Below are positions 32,996 to 45,144 of a stretch of DNA of 64,000 nucleotides, one piece after another (the first letter of the stretch is position 1; each line of letters starts with the position of its first letter). A model generated the notes under the pieces. The model was not told where the DNA came from and did not search any database. It saw only the letters and a program-made list of their open reading frames with translations. The DNA is from Xiphias gladius. Taxonomy: Eukaryota; Chordata; Actinopteri; Istiophoriformes; Xiphiidae. The stretch covers positions 32,593,501 through 32,657,500 of the forward strand of contig NC_053400.1 of the NCBI RefSeq assembly GCF_016859285.1, written 5' to 3'. The position numbers were made by a program, and so were the translations under genes.

Positions 32996-35440
32996 TGTCA
33001 TCATCATCGCCGTCGTCATCATTTCTGGTGGTTTAGCTTTAATTAATTCTCCTCAATATCCTTGTTTGCTTTTTGCCCAGTTTTTTTTTGTGCAAGACAG
33101 TTCATTCTGACTGAACTGGTCATCCTGTGCTGACTGACAGTCCAAGTAAACATTATCCACCTTAGGAAAATAGTCACCTACGCACACTACGGACATCTCA
33201 CGGGACAGTTGCTGTGTCACTTCACATTTTCCCAAGTTCCCAGGTGGTTGTTCAGTTTAGTTCAAGTTTATTTAATTGTCGGTCAACTATTAAACATCAC
33301 ATCAAAACAGGACCCAGAAAGACAAAAACACTTGAAGTGTTTAGTGCAGAAATGAATTTAAGTGCAGAAAAAGAGATCGGAGTTTGTCAAATAGTTAAAA
33401 AAAAAAGTAAAAAATTGAGTAAATGGGGTAAGTAAAACCAGATAAGCAGTACAACTGAGATATATATACATACATAAATACATATATATATATACATACA
33501 TAAATACATATATATATATACATACATAAATACACACTGTGTGTATTGTATGTATAAGCCTACACAAGTACACAACAGCAAGGATATTATTCTGCATTTA
33601 GCTCAAAGTATGAAAGGCAACAGAAAAACGTCCCCTGCGACTGACATGTTATTATATCTAACGGTATTAGATTGTGAATATTGAAGCGTCACTTCTTCAT
33701 TTTACGGTTGTTTATACTGGAACAGTGGTTCCCAACCAAAGGGTCGGGCCCCTCAAAGAGGGTCACAAGATATATCTGAAGAGTCGTGAGGTGATTAATG
33801 GGAGACGAAATAAGAAAAAAAAAAAAAAAACACACACAAATGTGATGTTTGGGACCTTTTCTCTAATCTTTGTTTGTTGTGAGATATTCGATAATATAAA
33901 CGCTTATCGAGTTTTGGAGTTGAACTGCGTAGACATCAGAAACGTGACAAGGAGACGCAATTGCACAGCACACATTTTAGATAAGATGACATGAGCCAAA
34001 AAGGTCGAGAGCCACTGGTTTAATCTGTTAAACACATGTAGGGAAGTAGAAGTATCGGAGTAACGGATAATAATGGAAATACTCAAGTAAAGTGCAAGTA
34101 CCTTATAACTGTACTTGAGTATGGTAAATGTACTGAGTATCTTTCCACCGCTGGCTGAAGTTAGGTGCAGTTATTAGTTGGGTGGCTCCGCATGGCCTGC
34201 TGGTGTAAATATCTTTCTGTCTGCACATTCTGCAAAGCGCCAGCACATCGTATGAGTACTGGGAGTTCAAAACAACGCGTGCTTCTCAGATATTAAGATC
34301 AGATTCTTTCCCCACATCATTCTTTAGGTTTCTGGCCACATTGAACACATCAGGGTTAACTTACGACAGGCATTTATTATCATTTTTCATTATCGTTTTA
34401 CACAGGAAATGATTGCTCAGCTAACCTGCGCGGCCACTAAATGATTTGTGAGCGCTGCACTCACCTCTCCCACACAGCCTTCTTTCTGCAGGTATTTGCG
34501 TACGGCGGCCCAGACCTGACTTTTGGGGAGCACGTTGCCGCCCGTCACCTCCTCAAAGTTCTCATAGGAGCCAAACTTCCTCAGGACGCACTCCATGATT
34601 CCAACAGCCTGCAGGTAAACAGAGACATCGTCGTCATCATTATCATCATCGTCGTCGTCATAATCATGTGAAGGTGGAGGTCTTCTTAGGCCTCTGATCC
34701 TGACGTACCTGTTCGAGGAAGAGGCCCGAGCCCTCTCGGTACTTCTCCAGCACGCTCCTCGGCTCCGGCTGGGCGTACTCGAACTGAGGTTCGTACTTGT
34801 AGTCGGACTGAAAGAAAGCCTGCTTCTCCTGCTCCAAGTTAAGAGGCCTGAGGGCGACGAGCAGACAGGGCCTGGAGGGCTTGGGCAGCGTTGTGGCCCC
34901 CGCCCCTTTAGCTATGTGTGGCAGGGAGGTGGCAGGTCGCATTTGCCCCTTGCTGGCCCGGAGCCCCAGGGAGTAGTTGACCGAGCAGGTGCTTTCACTG
35001 CGGCGCATCCAGCCACCTGCACTCAGGCTGGGGCTGGTCAGGCTGCGAGCCGGGGGAGAGGGGGCGGCGGGGCCGCTGCGCCAGGGAGGCTGCATGATCC
35101 GCCTGTCCTCCATCTGCTCCTGAGACCTTCGCAGGCGCTGGGGCGTCATCTCCAGGCTGAGGGGACGGCGGAGCGGTGGTCTGGGCGTGGCCCCACCTTT
35201 CAAGGACGACGACCTCCTCTCTACCTGGCTGCTGTTCGACTTAGCCGGGAGTCCGTTTTGGGACACCTTCTCCTTCTTAGCGACATTGCTCTTCTTGGTC
35301 AGCGGTCTGGTTGTCGCAGCAGAGCTGCTGGTGGTTTTTGGTGGATCTGCGCGGACATCTGGCTCCAACAGCTCCTTGCTGCTCCCGGCGCTTTCACCCT
35401 CAACCTGATCCATGAAGACTTCACCTGAGTCCAACACCAT
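28256..35440 (-). CDS. matcap1: Microtubule-associated tyrosine carboxypeptidase 1
   Basis: A 524-residue zinc metallopeptidase of the KIAA0895/DUF1704 family, which removes the C-terminal tyrosine of alpha-tubulin on microtubules. Coding exons in order of translation: 35440-34709, 34608-34465, 32950-32818, 30819-30514, 29500-29403 and 28417-28256. All have GT-AG borders and join in frame. The first 200 or so residues are basic, Ser/Pro-rich and probably disordered; the catalytic domain begins near LVALRPLNLEQEKQAFF. The zinc and catalytic motif HEIGTH (334-339) is split by an intron after HEI and the first base of Gly. TEEG at 368-371 is a likely source of the third ligand. GCFSKDQVYLDG and KVSYEDVERL are family signatures. 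The start is the first in-frame ATG after a stop; a GTG lies two codons upstream. An acceptor at 35486 implies an upstream untranslated exon. Confidence 0.94.
29587..29670. repeat. (GT)n microsatellite, 42 units
   Basis: An uninterrupted 84-base GT run in a matcap1 intron, 87 bases upstream (minus strand) of the 29500-29403 exon, where the transcript reads CA. Confidence 0.95.
30115..30450. mobile_element. Tc1-like fragments
   Basis: The left side has cactcagtggcctctttatt and ggtacacg, a Tc1-family end like that at 9898. The right side ends with cctaacatgtttgcacagta, the end of a different Tc1-related family, also seen in the element at 22912. The piece may be a composite of two insertions in a matcap1 intron. 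Confidence 0.5.
30985..31480. repeat. Inverted pair of a dispersed teleost repeat
   Basis: The forward piece holds aatccatccaatagttgctg, agatattcag and ctgatggacggac. The reverse piece, near 31395-31470, holds ggtccaccactttggtccat, actgaaatatctcaacaatt and actg. These words mark a common non-coding repeat of percomorphs. It lies in the matcap1 intron before the HE-containing exon. Confidence 0.55.
32140..32770 (+). mobile_element. Decayed Tc1-like transposon with transposase remnant
   Basis: Starts at tcagttgtcttcaaaagttt, a typical Tc1-type end. An open stretch at 32451-32714 reads as decayed transposase, with VKLNFLATITKRFVWRKEKK and later RDHDPKQTP, matching the family pattern of a W-R-K block and a D-x-D-PKH-like block. 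The catalytic glycine-rich middle is altered and the frame ends early, so it is inactive. It is inserted antisense to matcap1. Confidence 0.7.
32961..32993. repeat. (CA)n tract against a matcap1 3' splice site
   Basis: CA units on the plus strand are TG units in the matcap1 transcript. The tract ends about 10 bases before the acceptor of the 32950-32818 exon and takes the place of a normal pyrimidine tract. Confidence 0.9.
33461..33535. repeat. 26-base AT-rich minisatellite, three units
   Basis: The word catacataaata recurs at 33469, 33495 and 33521, with AT dinucleotide runs between. It lies in a matcap1 intron. The Tyr/Ile/Val-rich open frames across it are not real. Confidence 0.85.
33725..34020. 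repeat. Dispersed 'agtggttcccaacc' repeat
   Basis: Starts with aacagtggttcccaaccaa, contains gggtcgggcccctc and ends with gagccactggtttaat. A similar opening, accagcggttcccaacctt, is at 55292. These are common teleost interspersed pieces. Confidence 0.5.
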
Positions 35441-35740
35441 CACCACGGCTGCTACGCCTCAGGCTGCCCCCGCTCCGGCCCCGACGCTGCTGAGAGAGCA
35501 GATTAAAGTATACTGCTTATTGATGCTGGTGTGTGTGAAGGAGGAAGACAATGGGGACGATGTCACTCTCTGCTGCTGATTAACTAGATTAGCACGAGGT
35601 CGGATTACCAATCACACAAAGTGGGCAACTGCCCAGTGGTCCCAGACCCTCAGGGAATCCCAAACGCCCCGGGTCTGTTTCATATTATTTGGGTCTACGT
35701 AATTTGATTCATCACAAATTTGCACCGTTGAGCTAGGATA

Positions 35741-36184
35741 TCAACTACGACAGATCCATCCATCCATCCATCTGTCCATTCATCCATTCATCTGTCCATC
35801 CATCCATTCGTCCATCCATCCATTCATCCATCCATTCATCCGTCCGTCCATCTGTCCATCCATCCGTCCTTCCATCTGTCCATTCATCCGTCCATCCATC
35901 CATCCATCCATTCATCCGTCCATCCATCCAGCCATCCATTCATCCGTCCATCCATCCATTCATCCGTCCATCCATTCATCCGTCCAGCCATCCATTCATC
36001 CCAGCCATCCATTCATCCGTCCAGCCATCTGTCCGTCCATCCATCCGTCCATCCATCCATCCATCCGTCCATCCATCCGTCCATCCATCCATCCATCCAT
36101 CCATCCATCCATCCATCCATCCAGCCATCTGTCCGTCCATTCATCCGTCCATCCATCCATCCATTCATCCATCCATTCATCCGT

Positions 36185-36216
<32 letters not shown>

Positions 36217-36606
36217 TCATCCATTCATCCGTCCATCCATCCAGCCATCCATTCATCCGTCCAGCCATCTGTCCGTCCATTCATCCATCCATCCATCTGT
36301 CCATCCATCCATTCATCCATCCATTCATCCGTCCATTCATCTGTCCATCCATCCATCCATCCATCCATCCATTCGTCCATCCATTCATCCATCCATCCAT
36401 CCATCCATCTGTTCGTCCATCCATCCATCCATTCATCTGATCATCCATCTATTCATCCGTCCAGCCATCCATTCATCCGTCCATCCATCCATTCATCCAT
36501 CCATCCATTTGTCCATCCATCCATCCATTCATCCGTCCATCCATCCATCCATTCATCCGTCCATTCATCCGTCCATCCATCCATCCATTCATCCGTCCAT
36601 CCATCC
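35741..36606. repeat. TCCA-type tetranucleotide satellite
   Basis: About 850 bases made almost wholly of CCAT units with CCGT, TCAT, CTGT and AGCC variants. It ends in a cctggacccagataagcagg word and a short inverted gatggatggatg. Minus-strand open frames here spell only Met-Asp-Gly-Trp repeats. It lies upstream of the matcap1 start exon, probably in the 5' UTR intron. Confidence 0.95.
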
Positions 36607-36954
36607 TGGACCCAGATAAGCAGGAGAAAATTGATGGATGGATGAATACATTTAAAAAATAAATAATTCATTTGTTAATTTACGTTTTTGCTTAAAATCG
36701 ACACTTGTCCATTAGGAAGTGGTGAGATTCAAAGCGACTGTCTGCTGACAGCCAATAGTTGTAGCTAATGTTGTCGTCTAACACAGACAAAAAAAAAAAG
36801 AATTAATAATAACTCAAGAGCCCTGTCAATGAAATGTAAGACCTTGAATAGGTCCTGAGGCTTTTCGCCGAGGGAACAGAATCCAGTGCGTCTTAGGACT
36901 TTTCACGTTTCATCAAACCGCTTCCATCTTTTTCCATGTGGCGAGTAATCAACA

Positions 36955-37115
36955 CGCGGAAAAATCGATCCATCGATCAGTCAACAAAATGTCACAAAAC
37001 ACAGACCAATGCCTGTTTTTAATCCCAGCCCCACATTTCCGAATGCCTCTCTTTGTCTGGCCAACGGTCCAGAAACGACTTAAGCGATTAATCAATTATC
37101 AAAACTGCTGCCGAT
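36955..37115 (+). repeat. Partial 'gattaatcg' family repeat
   Basis: Contains gatccatcgatcagtcaac, ctctttgtctggccaacggt and cgattaatcaattatcaa, landmarks of the repeat at 4136-4840. Confidence 0.5.
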
Positions 37116-37149
37116 GAGGCGAATGGTCTCCGGGTGTCTGTCTGGGCTA

Positions 37150-37740
37150 AAACGATGAAACCGGCAAATCGCAGTGGCAGTTAAGAAAAACAAGAACCGC
37201 TCGGTCCATCATGTGTGACCCGAGGCTCCACGGGAGCTGCTGAGGATTATCCGCGGAGACACCGGGAGCAAACAGCGGGAGTGAGCGGACCGTGATTCGG
37301 CCCCCCGACTCCCAACTACCGACAACAACCCGACTCAAGCACCGACCTGGCAGCGGGTCCCGGGACTTCTGCCGAGGATTTCCGTGGGTTTCCAGCCTCT
37401 TCATCCACTCATGACGGCCGCGGCTCCACACAGACCGAGCGGAGGAGCTGTGCGTGTGAGGGGGGGGGTTGGTTTTCGTTTAGCTGGTGACTGATGATAA
37501 TCTTCGGATAGCGGTTCAGGGAGGAGCGGGGCCTGAGGCGGCTGCCTGGGCCGGCCAGGAAGCGGCGGTCGAGTTGGAAGATATGACGCGGGACAGACGC
37601 CGGGTCCGCCGTCAATGACGCTCCCCCCTGCGTCGTTACGCACCACCGGAAGGGAGGTGGGCGCATCGGACGGGACCCCGTCGTGCTCCGGTCCGGGTGC
37701 CCCCCGTGACCGACTGACTCCGTCCATTCGAGACATGTTT
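37150..37740 (-). promoter_or_regulatory. matcap1: CpG-rich region, probable matcap1 promoter
   Basis: A GC- and CpG-rich block upstream of matcap1, whose first coding exon has an acceptor at 35486 and so needs an untranslated exon here. No clear donor or TATA box could be fixed. Minus-strand open frames at 37401-37736 are Pro/Arg-rich and lack any known domain. Confidence 0.45.
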
Positions 37741-38689
37741 GTAAAATGTACTGTGTGCTTTCTAAAAATTTGATTTAAAAAAAAAATGAGCCAAATGAAA
37801 TGTATGTAATTAATCTAAAAACAATTTTACCAATACCATATCTGTAATTCTAAACATACACGTTCACAACATATTTTCACGTCCTTACTAATGAAATTAA
37901 ACAGTAATTTTTGACAAAATCTCCTCTTCAAACGTTATGAAATTATTGCAACAGATTTCAAACAAGTCTCCTCTTCAAACTTTATTTTTTTCCTGGAAAA
38001 AGAAAAGAAAAAAAAAACATGAAACATCAGGAATGACGAAAAAAAAAAAGTCCTGGACTGGTCTAGCCTCCGCTCCGCCAGCTTCTGTAACCTCTCATGC
38101 AGCATTTCATTCATCTGTCTTTCTAACCAGAACAAAGAAACGTTGAAAAAATGAAGCACGACAAATTGCCGGCTGTTAGTTTTACCCAGAGGAGAACTAG
38201 TTATGCTACAGCATACGATGATTTTAGACAATAGAGTTCTTTCCTGTTTCATCACGTCAGTGTCCCAAAGCCAGATCCATAAAGACATGTTTTTTTCCCA
38301 GTTTGATGTGGTAGAACTTTGGCCCAGTATCGTGTGATTTATCTTTGTGTTGGATGTTCTGGCGCCTCATGGTTCTTGTCCACTGTTAAGTCGTAAAGCC
38401 CCTTTAGGAAAATTTGCGGTTTGTTTTATCTGACCACATATATAAACTTTTATTTGACTCAAGGACAGAAAGTACAATGTCCAAGGACAGGGTAGTGGGC
38501 ACGTACACACCTTTGGATTGATAATTAACGATTTTGACGAGTTGGGAGCGGAACGAGAGGTAGGATTTGGTAAGGCCGAAAACATGGAACATGGCCCCCA
38601 AGACGCCGCCTTTGTCCATCGACGCCTTAACTTTTTCTATGAAGCAGCAGGTGGCTGTGTCTGCTGAGTGATTACAACTGAATCCAAAT

Positions 38690-38900
38690 TACACTGGGTG
38701 TGTCAGGAGCTATTGTTAAGATGGTCAGTGATTTGCTTGGACTGGACCAGTTTTTCAAATGCCTTTGACACTAGGGGGTAAGATACCGATGGGCCTGCAG
38801 TCGGAGGTAAGAAGAGGGTCACCGCCTTTGCGCACAGGGGCCACAACAGCAGGCTTCCGTGAGTCAGGAAACCTCCGTTGAGCCAATGAAGTATTAACGA
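38690..38900 (-). mobile_element. LINE reverse transcriptase fragment
   Basis: The minus strand reads VAPVRKGGDPLLTSDCRPIG, then ILPPSVKGI and a stop. This corresponds to the N-terminal reverse transcriptase region (P-V-x-K-G-G-D-P, then S-N-Y-R-P-I-S-x-L-P) of non-LTR elements. It is frameshifted and truncated. Confidence 0.65.
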
Positions 38901-39359
38901 AATGCGTTAGTTAACTATTGAGGAACCGATCTCTTTCAGCATGAGTGTGTACACACCATAAACATCCTTAGCCCTTGAAGACTTTAGGCACGCAACGACT
39001 TTTGCAACCTCGGTCCCAGATGCTGGCTAACGTCAGTTGGCGCCAGAGCCCTCCGAGCCATCACCACGGACTTAGGCTGGCAACGCACTTCAACCCTCGC
39101 CAAGCTCAACTCTGCATTAAGACCTGAGGCAGACCCTGGCCTGCAAAGAGAGAAACACAGAAGAGGGCGAGCCAGCGGGGTGCGCTGCGTGTGGCCTAAG
39201 TAGACCGCAGAATGGAGGCGCACTCAGATGCACCTGCCTCCACTCAGAACCTGAACCACAGCCACTGAGGGTGATGGTACAGTTTCACCCCGTTAAACGG
39301 GTACATCCTGTATCTTCCATTGTTTTGTTACCTCAAGGCAGGATTTTTGGAGTTATTGT

Positions 39360-39665
39360 TATCGGGCCACTCCAACAAATCTCTAAATACTCTCCAGCTG
39401 ATCCAGGATGCTGCAGCGCAAGTACTGACAGGAACTGTCACTGCACTGGCTCCCTGTGAAATCCAGAATACCATTTAAATTCCTTTGTTCAAAGGGAATT
39501 TTCCCGCGCAACTGTCGCCGGGTGTTTGCTCATGGGGGGCTGTTGGGTCTCTATAAATGATATTATAAAGATCACGGTCCAGACCTGCTCTATATGAAAA
39601 GTGCCCTGAGATAACCTCTGTTACGATTCGGTTGCTACATAAATGAAATTGACTTTACTTGACTT
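39360..39665 (+). mobile_element. L2-like LINE 3' fragment
   Basis: Reads SNKSLNTLQLIQDAAAQVLTG, then LAPCEIQNT, matching the conserved C-terminal region of L2-type elements. It is followed by an untranslated tail (gtgccctgagataacctctg, ctacataaatgaaattgac). Internal stops are present. Confidence 0.65.
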
Positions 39666-40264
39666 GAATCTCTATATGGCTTTACATAGCTTCTCTGTAC
39701 GTTGTCATGGTGTTTAATGTCTTTAAGCTTTCATACTCTATCAATGTTGTGAGCATCCCATTATTTTTTTTTTTGCATTACTGTTGTATTGTTTAGTGTA
39801 CATAGCTTCACTTTATGACACATCTACCACATCATTCCCTGCCTTTTTCTCTATTTCCAGAGACGCGTCGACATTAACCCCTTGATGCTGCCGGAGGCAG
39901 AACGCCAAGCTCGAAATGCGTGGCCGTAGCAGTAGCTGCCGATCCAAGCCTCTTCTGTGTTCTACATGCCATGTAGATGTTTAAATGTCATCGGATAACA
40001 CGACCGATGGGTCGTGATCGGCATGGCTTAACCGCCGATGAAACCACAATAAGGATCAGAAACCGGTCTAAAAAAGAGGTGTTGGCTCTTGTGTCAAGTC
40101 CTGTTCTCAAAGAACTTTTGTTTAGTTTCTCGTGGCACAGGACTGGTTGGATGAATGTAGTTGGCTCTCGCTGCAAGAGAGACACTTTTTAATAAAAAAA
40201 ACAGACAAACACTAAACTGGATGGGAAAAAACTAGTATAACAACTCTGAAATTAGAAACCCTTC

Positions 40265-40450
40265 TCACCAGGCCATTTGACCCTCGTAAACTGAATAAAT
40301 GACAGATGATTTTAAAACCTGAATGTGCCCTGAGTTTTCTTTCGTGCTTTTGTTTGTTTTTCTCTCGCTGCTGTAATCACCTCCCTCTTGAATAAGAACT
40401 CTTGTTCTCGACGAGATTACCTGATAAATAAAGGTTATATAGAGTATATA
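40265..40450 (+). mobile_element. Probable LINE 3' tail
   Basis: Ends with ctcttgttctcgacgagatta and cctgataaataaaggttatat. This resembles the common teleost LINE tail ending in gagattacctggttaaataaaggtt. No coding part was found next to it. Confidence 0.45.
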
Positions 40451-41299
40451 ACAACAAACCAAATGTGGAGGCTAAAGTACTGTGAAAATCCTACAGACAT
40501 AGCGTATATCTCACATACAATTAACAATAAGATGGAAAACAAGCAATAAAAACCTGTTTTGGTTCTTGTTTTTTTAGACTTAATGAAGAGTCACTTGGTC
40601 AGAGTAAAAACAGAACCTTATCATAGATTACACGATAAGTTTCAGGAACAGCAAGCACGCTTAGCTACGGACCATGGAATCTGACACGTTAGCGGCAGTT
40701 TTTTTCCATTACAGCATGTGTGACAACTTGCTGTTGTTATTTTTATGATAGTGCAGAGATCATCCAGTGACAATTTAAATATTCAGGGTTTGCACACATA
40801 CAGTATTTACATAAAACGACAGCACCACACACCTCGTGGCCCTGCAGAGTAGAAATTTTTCCTTTTAAACATTCCCTTCATGTACAATAATAATATCAAA
40901 CAGCCTTTTCCCGGTGTGTGAGCGCTCCGTGTCCAGCTAATGGTCACTCGGTGTCTCTTTGTGACCGGGCGAGTTGAACCAAATAAAACCAACAAGCGGC
41001 AAGAAGCGTCCGCCTCAGCCGGCCTTCTCCCCCCTTTCCCCCCCTCATTGATTAGGGAAATCGTAGGTGATGGTATTTCTAAGGCTGCCTTCGGATCGAC
41101 GTTTAGCTTTCCTTTGTCAGGAAAAAAAAAGCAAATTAGATGTTAAAGAGTTTTAAAAACCTTTTTAATACTGCGAAGTATGCAAGTCAATACTTTAGTA
41201 TTGACATTTATGTATCATTTTTGTCAGTACCTCCAAAGTGTCTATAACAATAATTCCCAGTAATATAATGAATTGGTTTACATGACCTGGTTCCATTTG

Positions 41300-41690
41300 T
41301 CTATTACCGATCAGGCCCGTGGGGCTCAAGCCCGAGGGCCCCGGGGCCCCCTGGCCCCCCCCCTGGCCTCTGTGTGAAGTGTGAAGTGTTAATGTTTCTT
41401 GCTTGAAAGTCACAGAGATCAGCCAAAAGACACAGAATGACAATAAAGAGACACAAAACGAGAATGACTACACACAAAGGACTACAAAGACAAAAAGTAG
41501 AGTAAAAATAGACACAAAATAACCACACAAAGAGAGACAAAATGACCACGAAAAGACATATAACAACAAAATATAGACACAAAACTCCCATGAAGAGACA
41601 CAAAACATGTCTTTTTGTGTCTCTTTCAATCTGGGGGTCCTATATGGGAGGGGTTGGAGGCCCATTGTCTCATAATCCGTTCATGCCTGG
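41300..41690 (-). repeat. Dispersed GGGCCCCTG repeat family, copy 3
   Basis: Reverse orientation. The right edge, ggcccattgtctcataatcc, is the complement of the opening word of copies 1 and 2. The left edge, cccgtggggctc then gggccccggggcccc, corresponds to their closing block. The interior is a row of gacacaaaac and gaccacaaagag-like words, the complement of the gtctctttgtggtc words of copy 1. Confidence 0.7.
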
Positions 41691-44037
41691 ACCCAGGTAA
41701 AATAGATTCACCAATGAAAAAATAAATAATTTGTTCATTTAAGTTTTTGCTAAAATGGACGCTTCTCCGTTATGAGTCTATAATGGAGGCAAGAAAACTG
41801 TAAACGAGACCTTTGTAAATGAAATCTAAGACTCTCAATACCCTCTAAGGCTTTTCTATTGTTTACCTCTAGATTTCCTTGATCTTATATCATGTGTTAT
41901 GAGTACCTGAACCGAAACCCTGCGCCCACACAATTCCTCGTATTTTGCATAGTTTATACGTGTTGCTTCAGATACCAATGTGACAGGACATACAAACCAG
42001 AAAGGCTGGTTTGCATAACCGAGCTATGCATTTGAAGCCCAACTAGATAGAGCTTTATCTGATTTATTCAAAAAGTCGAGCCTTTGCTCTAACGTATGAA
42101 AAAACGTAAGAGTCCCACCGTAATGACCAGTCCAGATGCAGCCTCTGGGCTTCCTCTGCACACGGGATGACGTCTGCGCAACAGCGGCCCACAAACATCT
42201 CACAAAACCCACATTGTGAGTGACTATTGGTCGCCTGGTCAGTGAAGAAAGTGTTCAGGAGCCCAAGATGTCTTGCGCTGAAAATATTTCCTGAAGCGTG
42301 GCCAAGGAGACTGGAGAAATTGTCAATACAGGTTAATGTGCATGATGCCGTCTCCATCCTGAAGCTCGGTCCCCCCTGCTCAGCCCTTTAACCCCTACAG
42401 ATTATGCTGCAAATACTTTACGCCCAGAAATGGTCGAGCTCAAGGCCTCCTCGGGTTGTGGAGTGAGACTACCGGTCCGCTATTCTGTAAACAGGGAAAT
42501 GTTTTATACCCGTGTGAGTTCAGATCACGTTGCACGTAGCCTTCAGCATAACGTCGGCGCGTCCTGGTCTGGAGCCACTGTCATCTGGCTCCGCCCGTGG
42601 ATTCCAGCAGACCCCAGTCTGTGGCGTCTAGGCAGGCAAAAGCAGCCATCTCCTTTGACCTCGGCTACTGCAGCAATTCTGCTTCACTTTTACCAGAGAG
42701 GCTCTGCTTTCTCAGACGGCTGCCCAGCGTCTCAAGGAGAGAAGACGGTGTGCCTCTCAGAAGGTTTCGCCTGAGACATCAAGGCCCACGGCTGCATAAC
42801 CCAAAAGAAAATTCCCTAACAGGGAATGGCTTTCGTTGGCAAAGCACGCACACACACGCACACACACAAGTTTTTCAAAAATTGAGTAATGAAATGTAAG
42901 TGTAACTCCTAACTTCAAAACATCACGTACCAGGACTCGTCATCACTGAGTGGCTGCCAGAAACCAGCAGGAAGTCACGACACCCGGCCGCTGTTCACCA
43001 TGAAATCGCTTTGACACTTATGCTTGTGTATGGATTAAACAAATGAGAAACAATGAGTTAACTAGCGAACTTTAGCGGTGCTGGTGAGTGGATTTTTGCA
43101 GAGAGCCAGACTACCTGCCGAAAACCAAAAATTAGTTTTTTCCCAAAATGTTGAACTTTCAGATTTTTAAAATTCCAAACCATTGAAAACATCCCCAGAC
43201 CACAAGTACACAAACGTATGTAGACAGCCATAAGGCACCAGAGGCTAAAATGCCGCACGTCACCACGTTAACACCCACGAGTTGATAACGCGCGTCTTAA
43301 CCCGCCAGCTGTTCAGCATGATAACACGTTACGGCTCCGTGTGGATCAAAGCAGAGCTGAGAAGACGTACACCTGGCAGTGATAAAGTACAACTGGTGTC
43401 CGGCGACATGTATTTGCACACTGAGGGGAAAGGCGGACGGGGCTGGAAAATCTCAATAAAATAAAAATTGCAGTCACTACGAACACAAAGGAGCACTACG
43501 CCTTCTCCATTAATCGTGGAAGTAATGCAACTAGATCAAGTTTAAATGTAAAGGAAGAATATGAAGGAGTAAACGTAGTTCAAAGACATGAACGACCATA
43601 TGAAGCAGAAGGAGTAAAGTATAAGAAAACGCTTCCGATTTGGGGAACAGCATGGCCGTGTACATTTTTGCCCCACTTCTGGTAAAAGGTTTGAGTGTGT
43701 AAGTTCGGTCTCGAACTTGGATCCAGCAGTGTGACGAAGAAAAAAAAAAAAAAAATAGCTTCGCTCACCCGCTTTTTCCAGAGCGTGGCGCAGCGGGGAG
43801 CTGTGCGAGCGGTGTGGGGAACACTGCATCCGTGAGAAACGGAATAGATTCTGGAATTATCGCAAAAACAAAAAAAAAATTAAATGTTTTGTGCAATGAA
43901 AATGGACTTTGCAAATAAGCGATGACGTACAGGAAGCATGTGACCTAAACGTCCACTGAAGAGACAGAAAATGGCGGCAGACGAAAACATCGGATCTGTG
44001 TGGAGCAACTTTACTTAAATTCATACAATAAAAACAT

Positions 44038-44071
44038 CATACTTCCATCATGTTTTCATGATGGAAGTATG
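44038..44071. repeat. Perfect 15-base inverted repeat with TTTT loop
   Basis: Left arm CATACTTCCATCATG, loop TTTT, right arm CATGATGGAAGTATG, with no mismatch. Directly after it, the 11-base word gaggtttgact repeats three times (about 44079-44111). Confidence 0.95.
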
Positions 44072-44758
44072 CCATTTGAGGTTTGACTGAGGTTTGACTG
44101 AGGTTTGACTGCCGCTCTTTTTTTTTTTCATACCATTTTGCTGCGCCCTTTTTCTTCTGCGGTGGTTTAACGTTTTAATGGCACCTGACTGGAAAATTCG
44201 ACGAACCAACTCTTAATAATTCTATTTGACCTCGGTGGATTAATTCATATATTTCTTTGGCCGAATTTCCCGGGACTCGGTTGAAACGTGGGCTACATTT
44301 GGACGGAAACCCACCTGTTCACATCGGACGCCAAAGACCATTTCTGAGGGGAAACAAAATTAAATTAGCCCCACCTCAGCCAGCTATAGCATTATAATGC
44401 TGTTTACACAAAAACCCTTCTGTAATAATGATCTAATAATATGTGTAGCACATTCGCTTTTAATACCTTAGGCACATTTTGAGGCTAAATCTTTAATCGT
44501 TTTACTTAAGTAAAGAGATCTGTATACTAATCATGAGGGATTTCATCCACTGTTGTCGATGAGTGCCAGAAAACATGCACGGCAACAACTGTCCCCATGA
44601 ATGTAAGTCAAAAAACAACAACAAAAAAAAACAAAAAAATGTCAAAGATTAGGTATAAAACAACAAACCACTCCTCAAACAGAAATGGGCTGTAACTCTA
44701 ATAAATTCCACTGAACTGATAAACCACTCCTCCTTTGCAAACACCCACCCACTCTTTC

Positions 44759-44760
<2 letters not shown>

Positions 44761-44796
<36 letters not shown>
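44761..44796. repeat. (CA)n microsatellite
   Basis: An uninterrupted CA run upstream of the glycosyltransferase gene. The Cys-Val open frame on the minus strand is a translation of the repeat. Confidence 0.95.
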
Positions 44797-44801
<5 letters not shown>

Positions 44802-45144
44802 GTGTCGTACATGTGAAAAAGGAGCAACAGCTCAGCTAAGAAGAGCTGAGCTCCCAAAGCCTCTGGAGGGTTTTCAGCTTTTCATTGGCTTTGAGGCAAA
44901 AAAAAAAAAAGCAAAACACACACTTGCAAACCCAGGGGTGGAGCAAACTAAGGTGTGGCTTTCCTGCAGGTAAAAAAGGACACAGTGCCATGGTTACTTG
45001 ACTGACCCTGAAACAGGATAGACGGCTGCAGAGTAGTACCACCTTATGCTACAGAGGACAGAACACAAATGTTTTAATGTTCTTTGTTGCTTTTTGACAT
45101 GACACTCAGGTGAGAGTCACACTGAGCTGAAACTGAACCCTGTC

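Larger units (their letters stand above)
37741..45100. other. Intergenic space between divergent matcap1 and the glycosyltransferase gene
   Basis: Mostly old repeats: LINE pieces at 38690-38900, 39360-39665 and 40265-40450, GGGCCCCTG repeat copy 3 (41300-41690), a perfect hairpin (44038-44071) and a CA microsatellite (44761-44796). No exon with a conserved peptide was seen in six frames. Confidence 0.5.

Noticed and set aside
35756-36606. CRISPR-like array
   Set aside because: The repeats are tetranucleotides with no unique spacers, in a vertebrate genome.
35745-36671. Several minus-strand open frames of Met-Asp-Gly-Trp repeats
   Set aside because: They are translations of the TCCA satellite; no start context, splice sites or non-repeat sequence supports a gene.
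37401-37736. 111-codon minus-strand open frame upstream of matcap1
   Set aside because: Pro/Arg-rich, in CpG-rich DNA, with no domain; more likely promoter or 5' UTR sequence.
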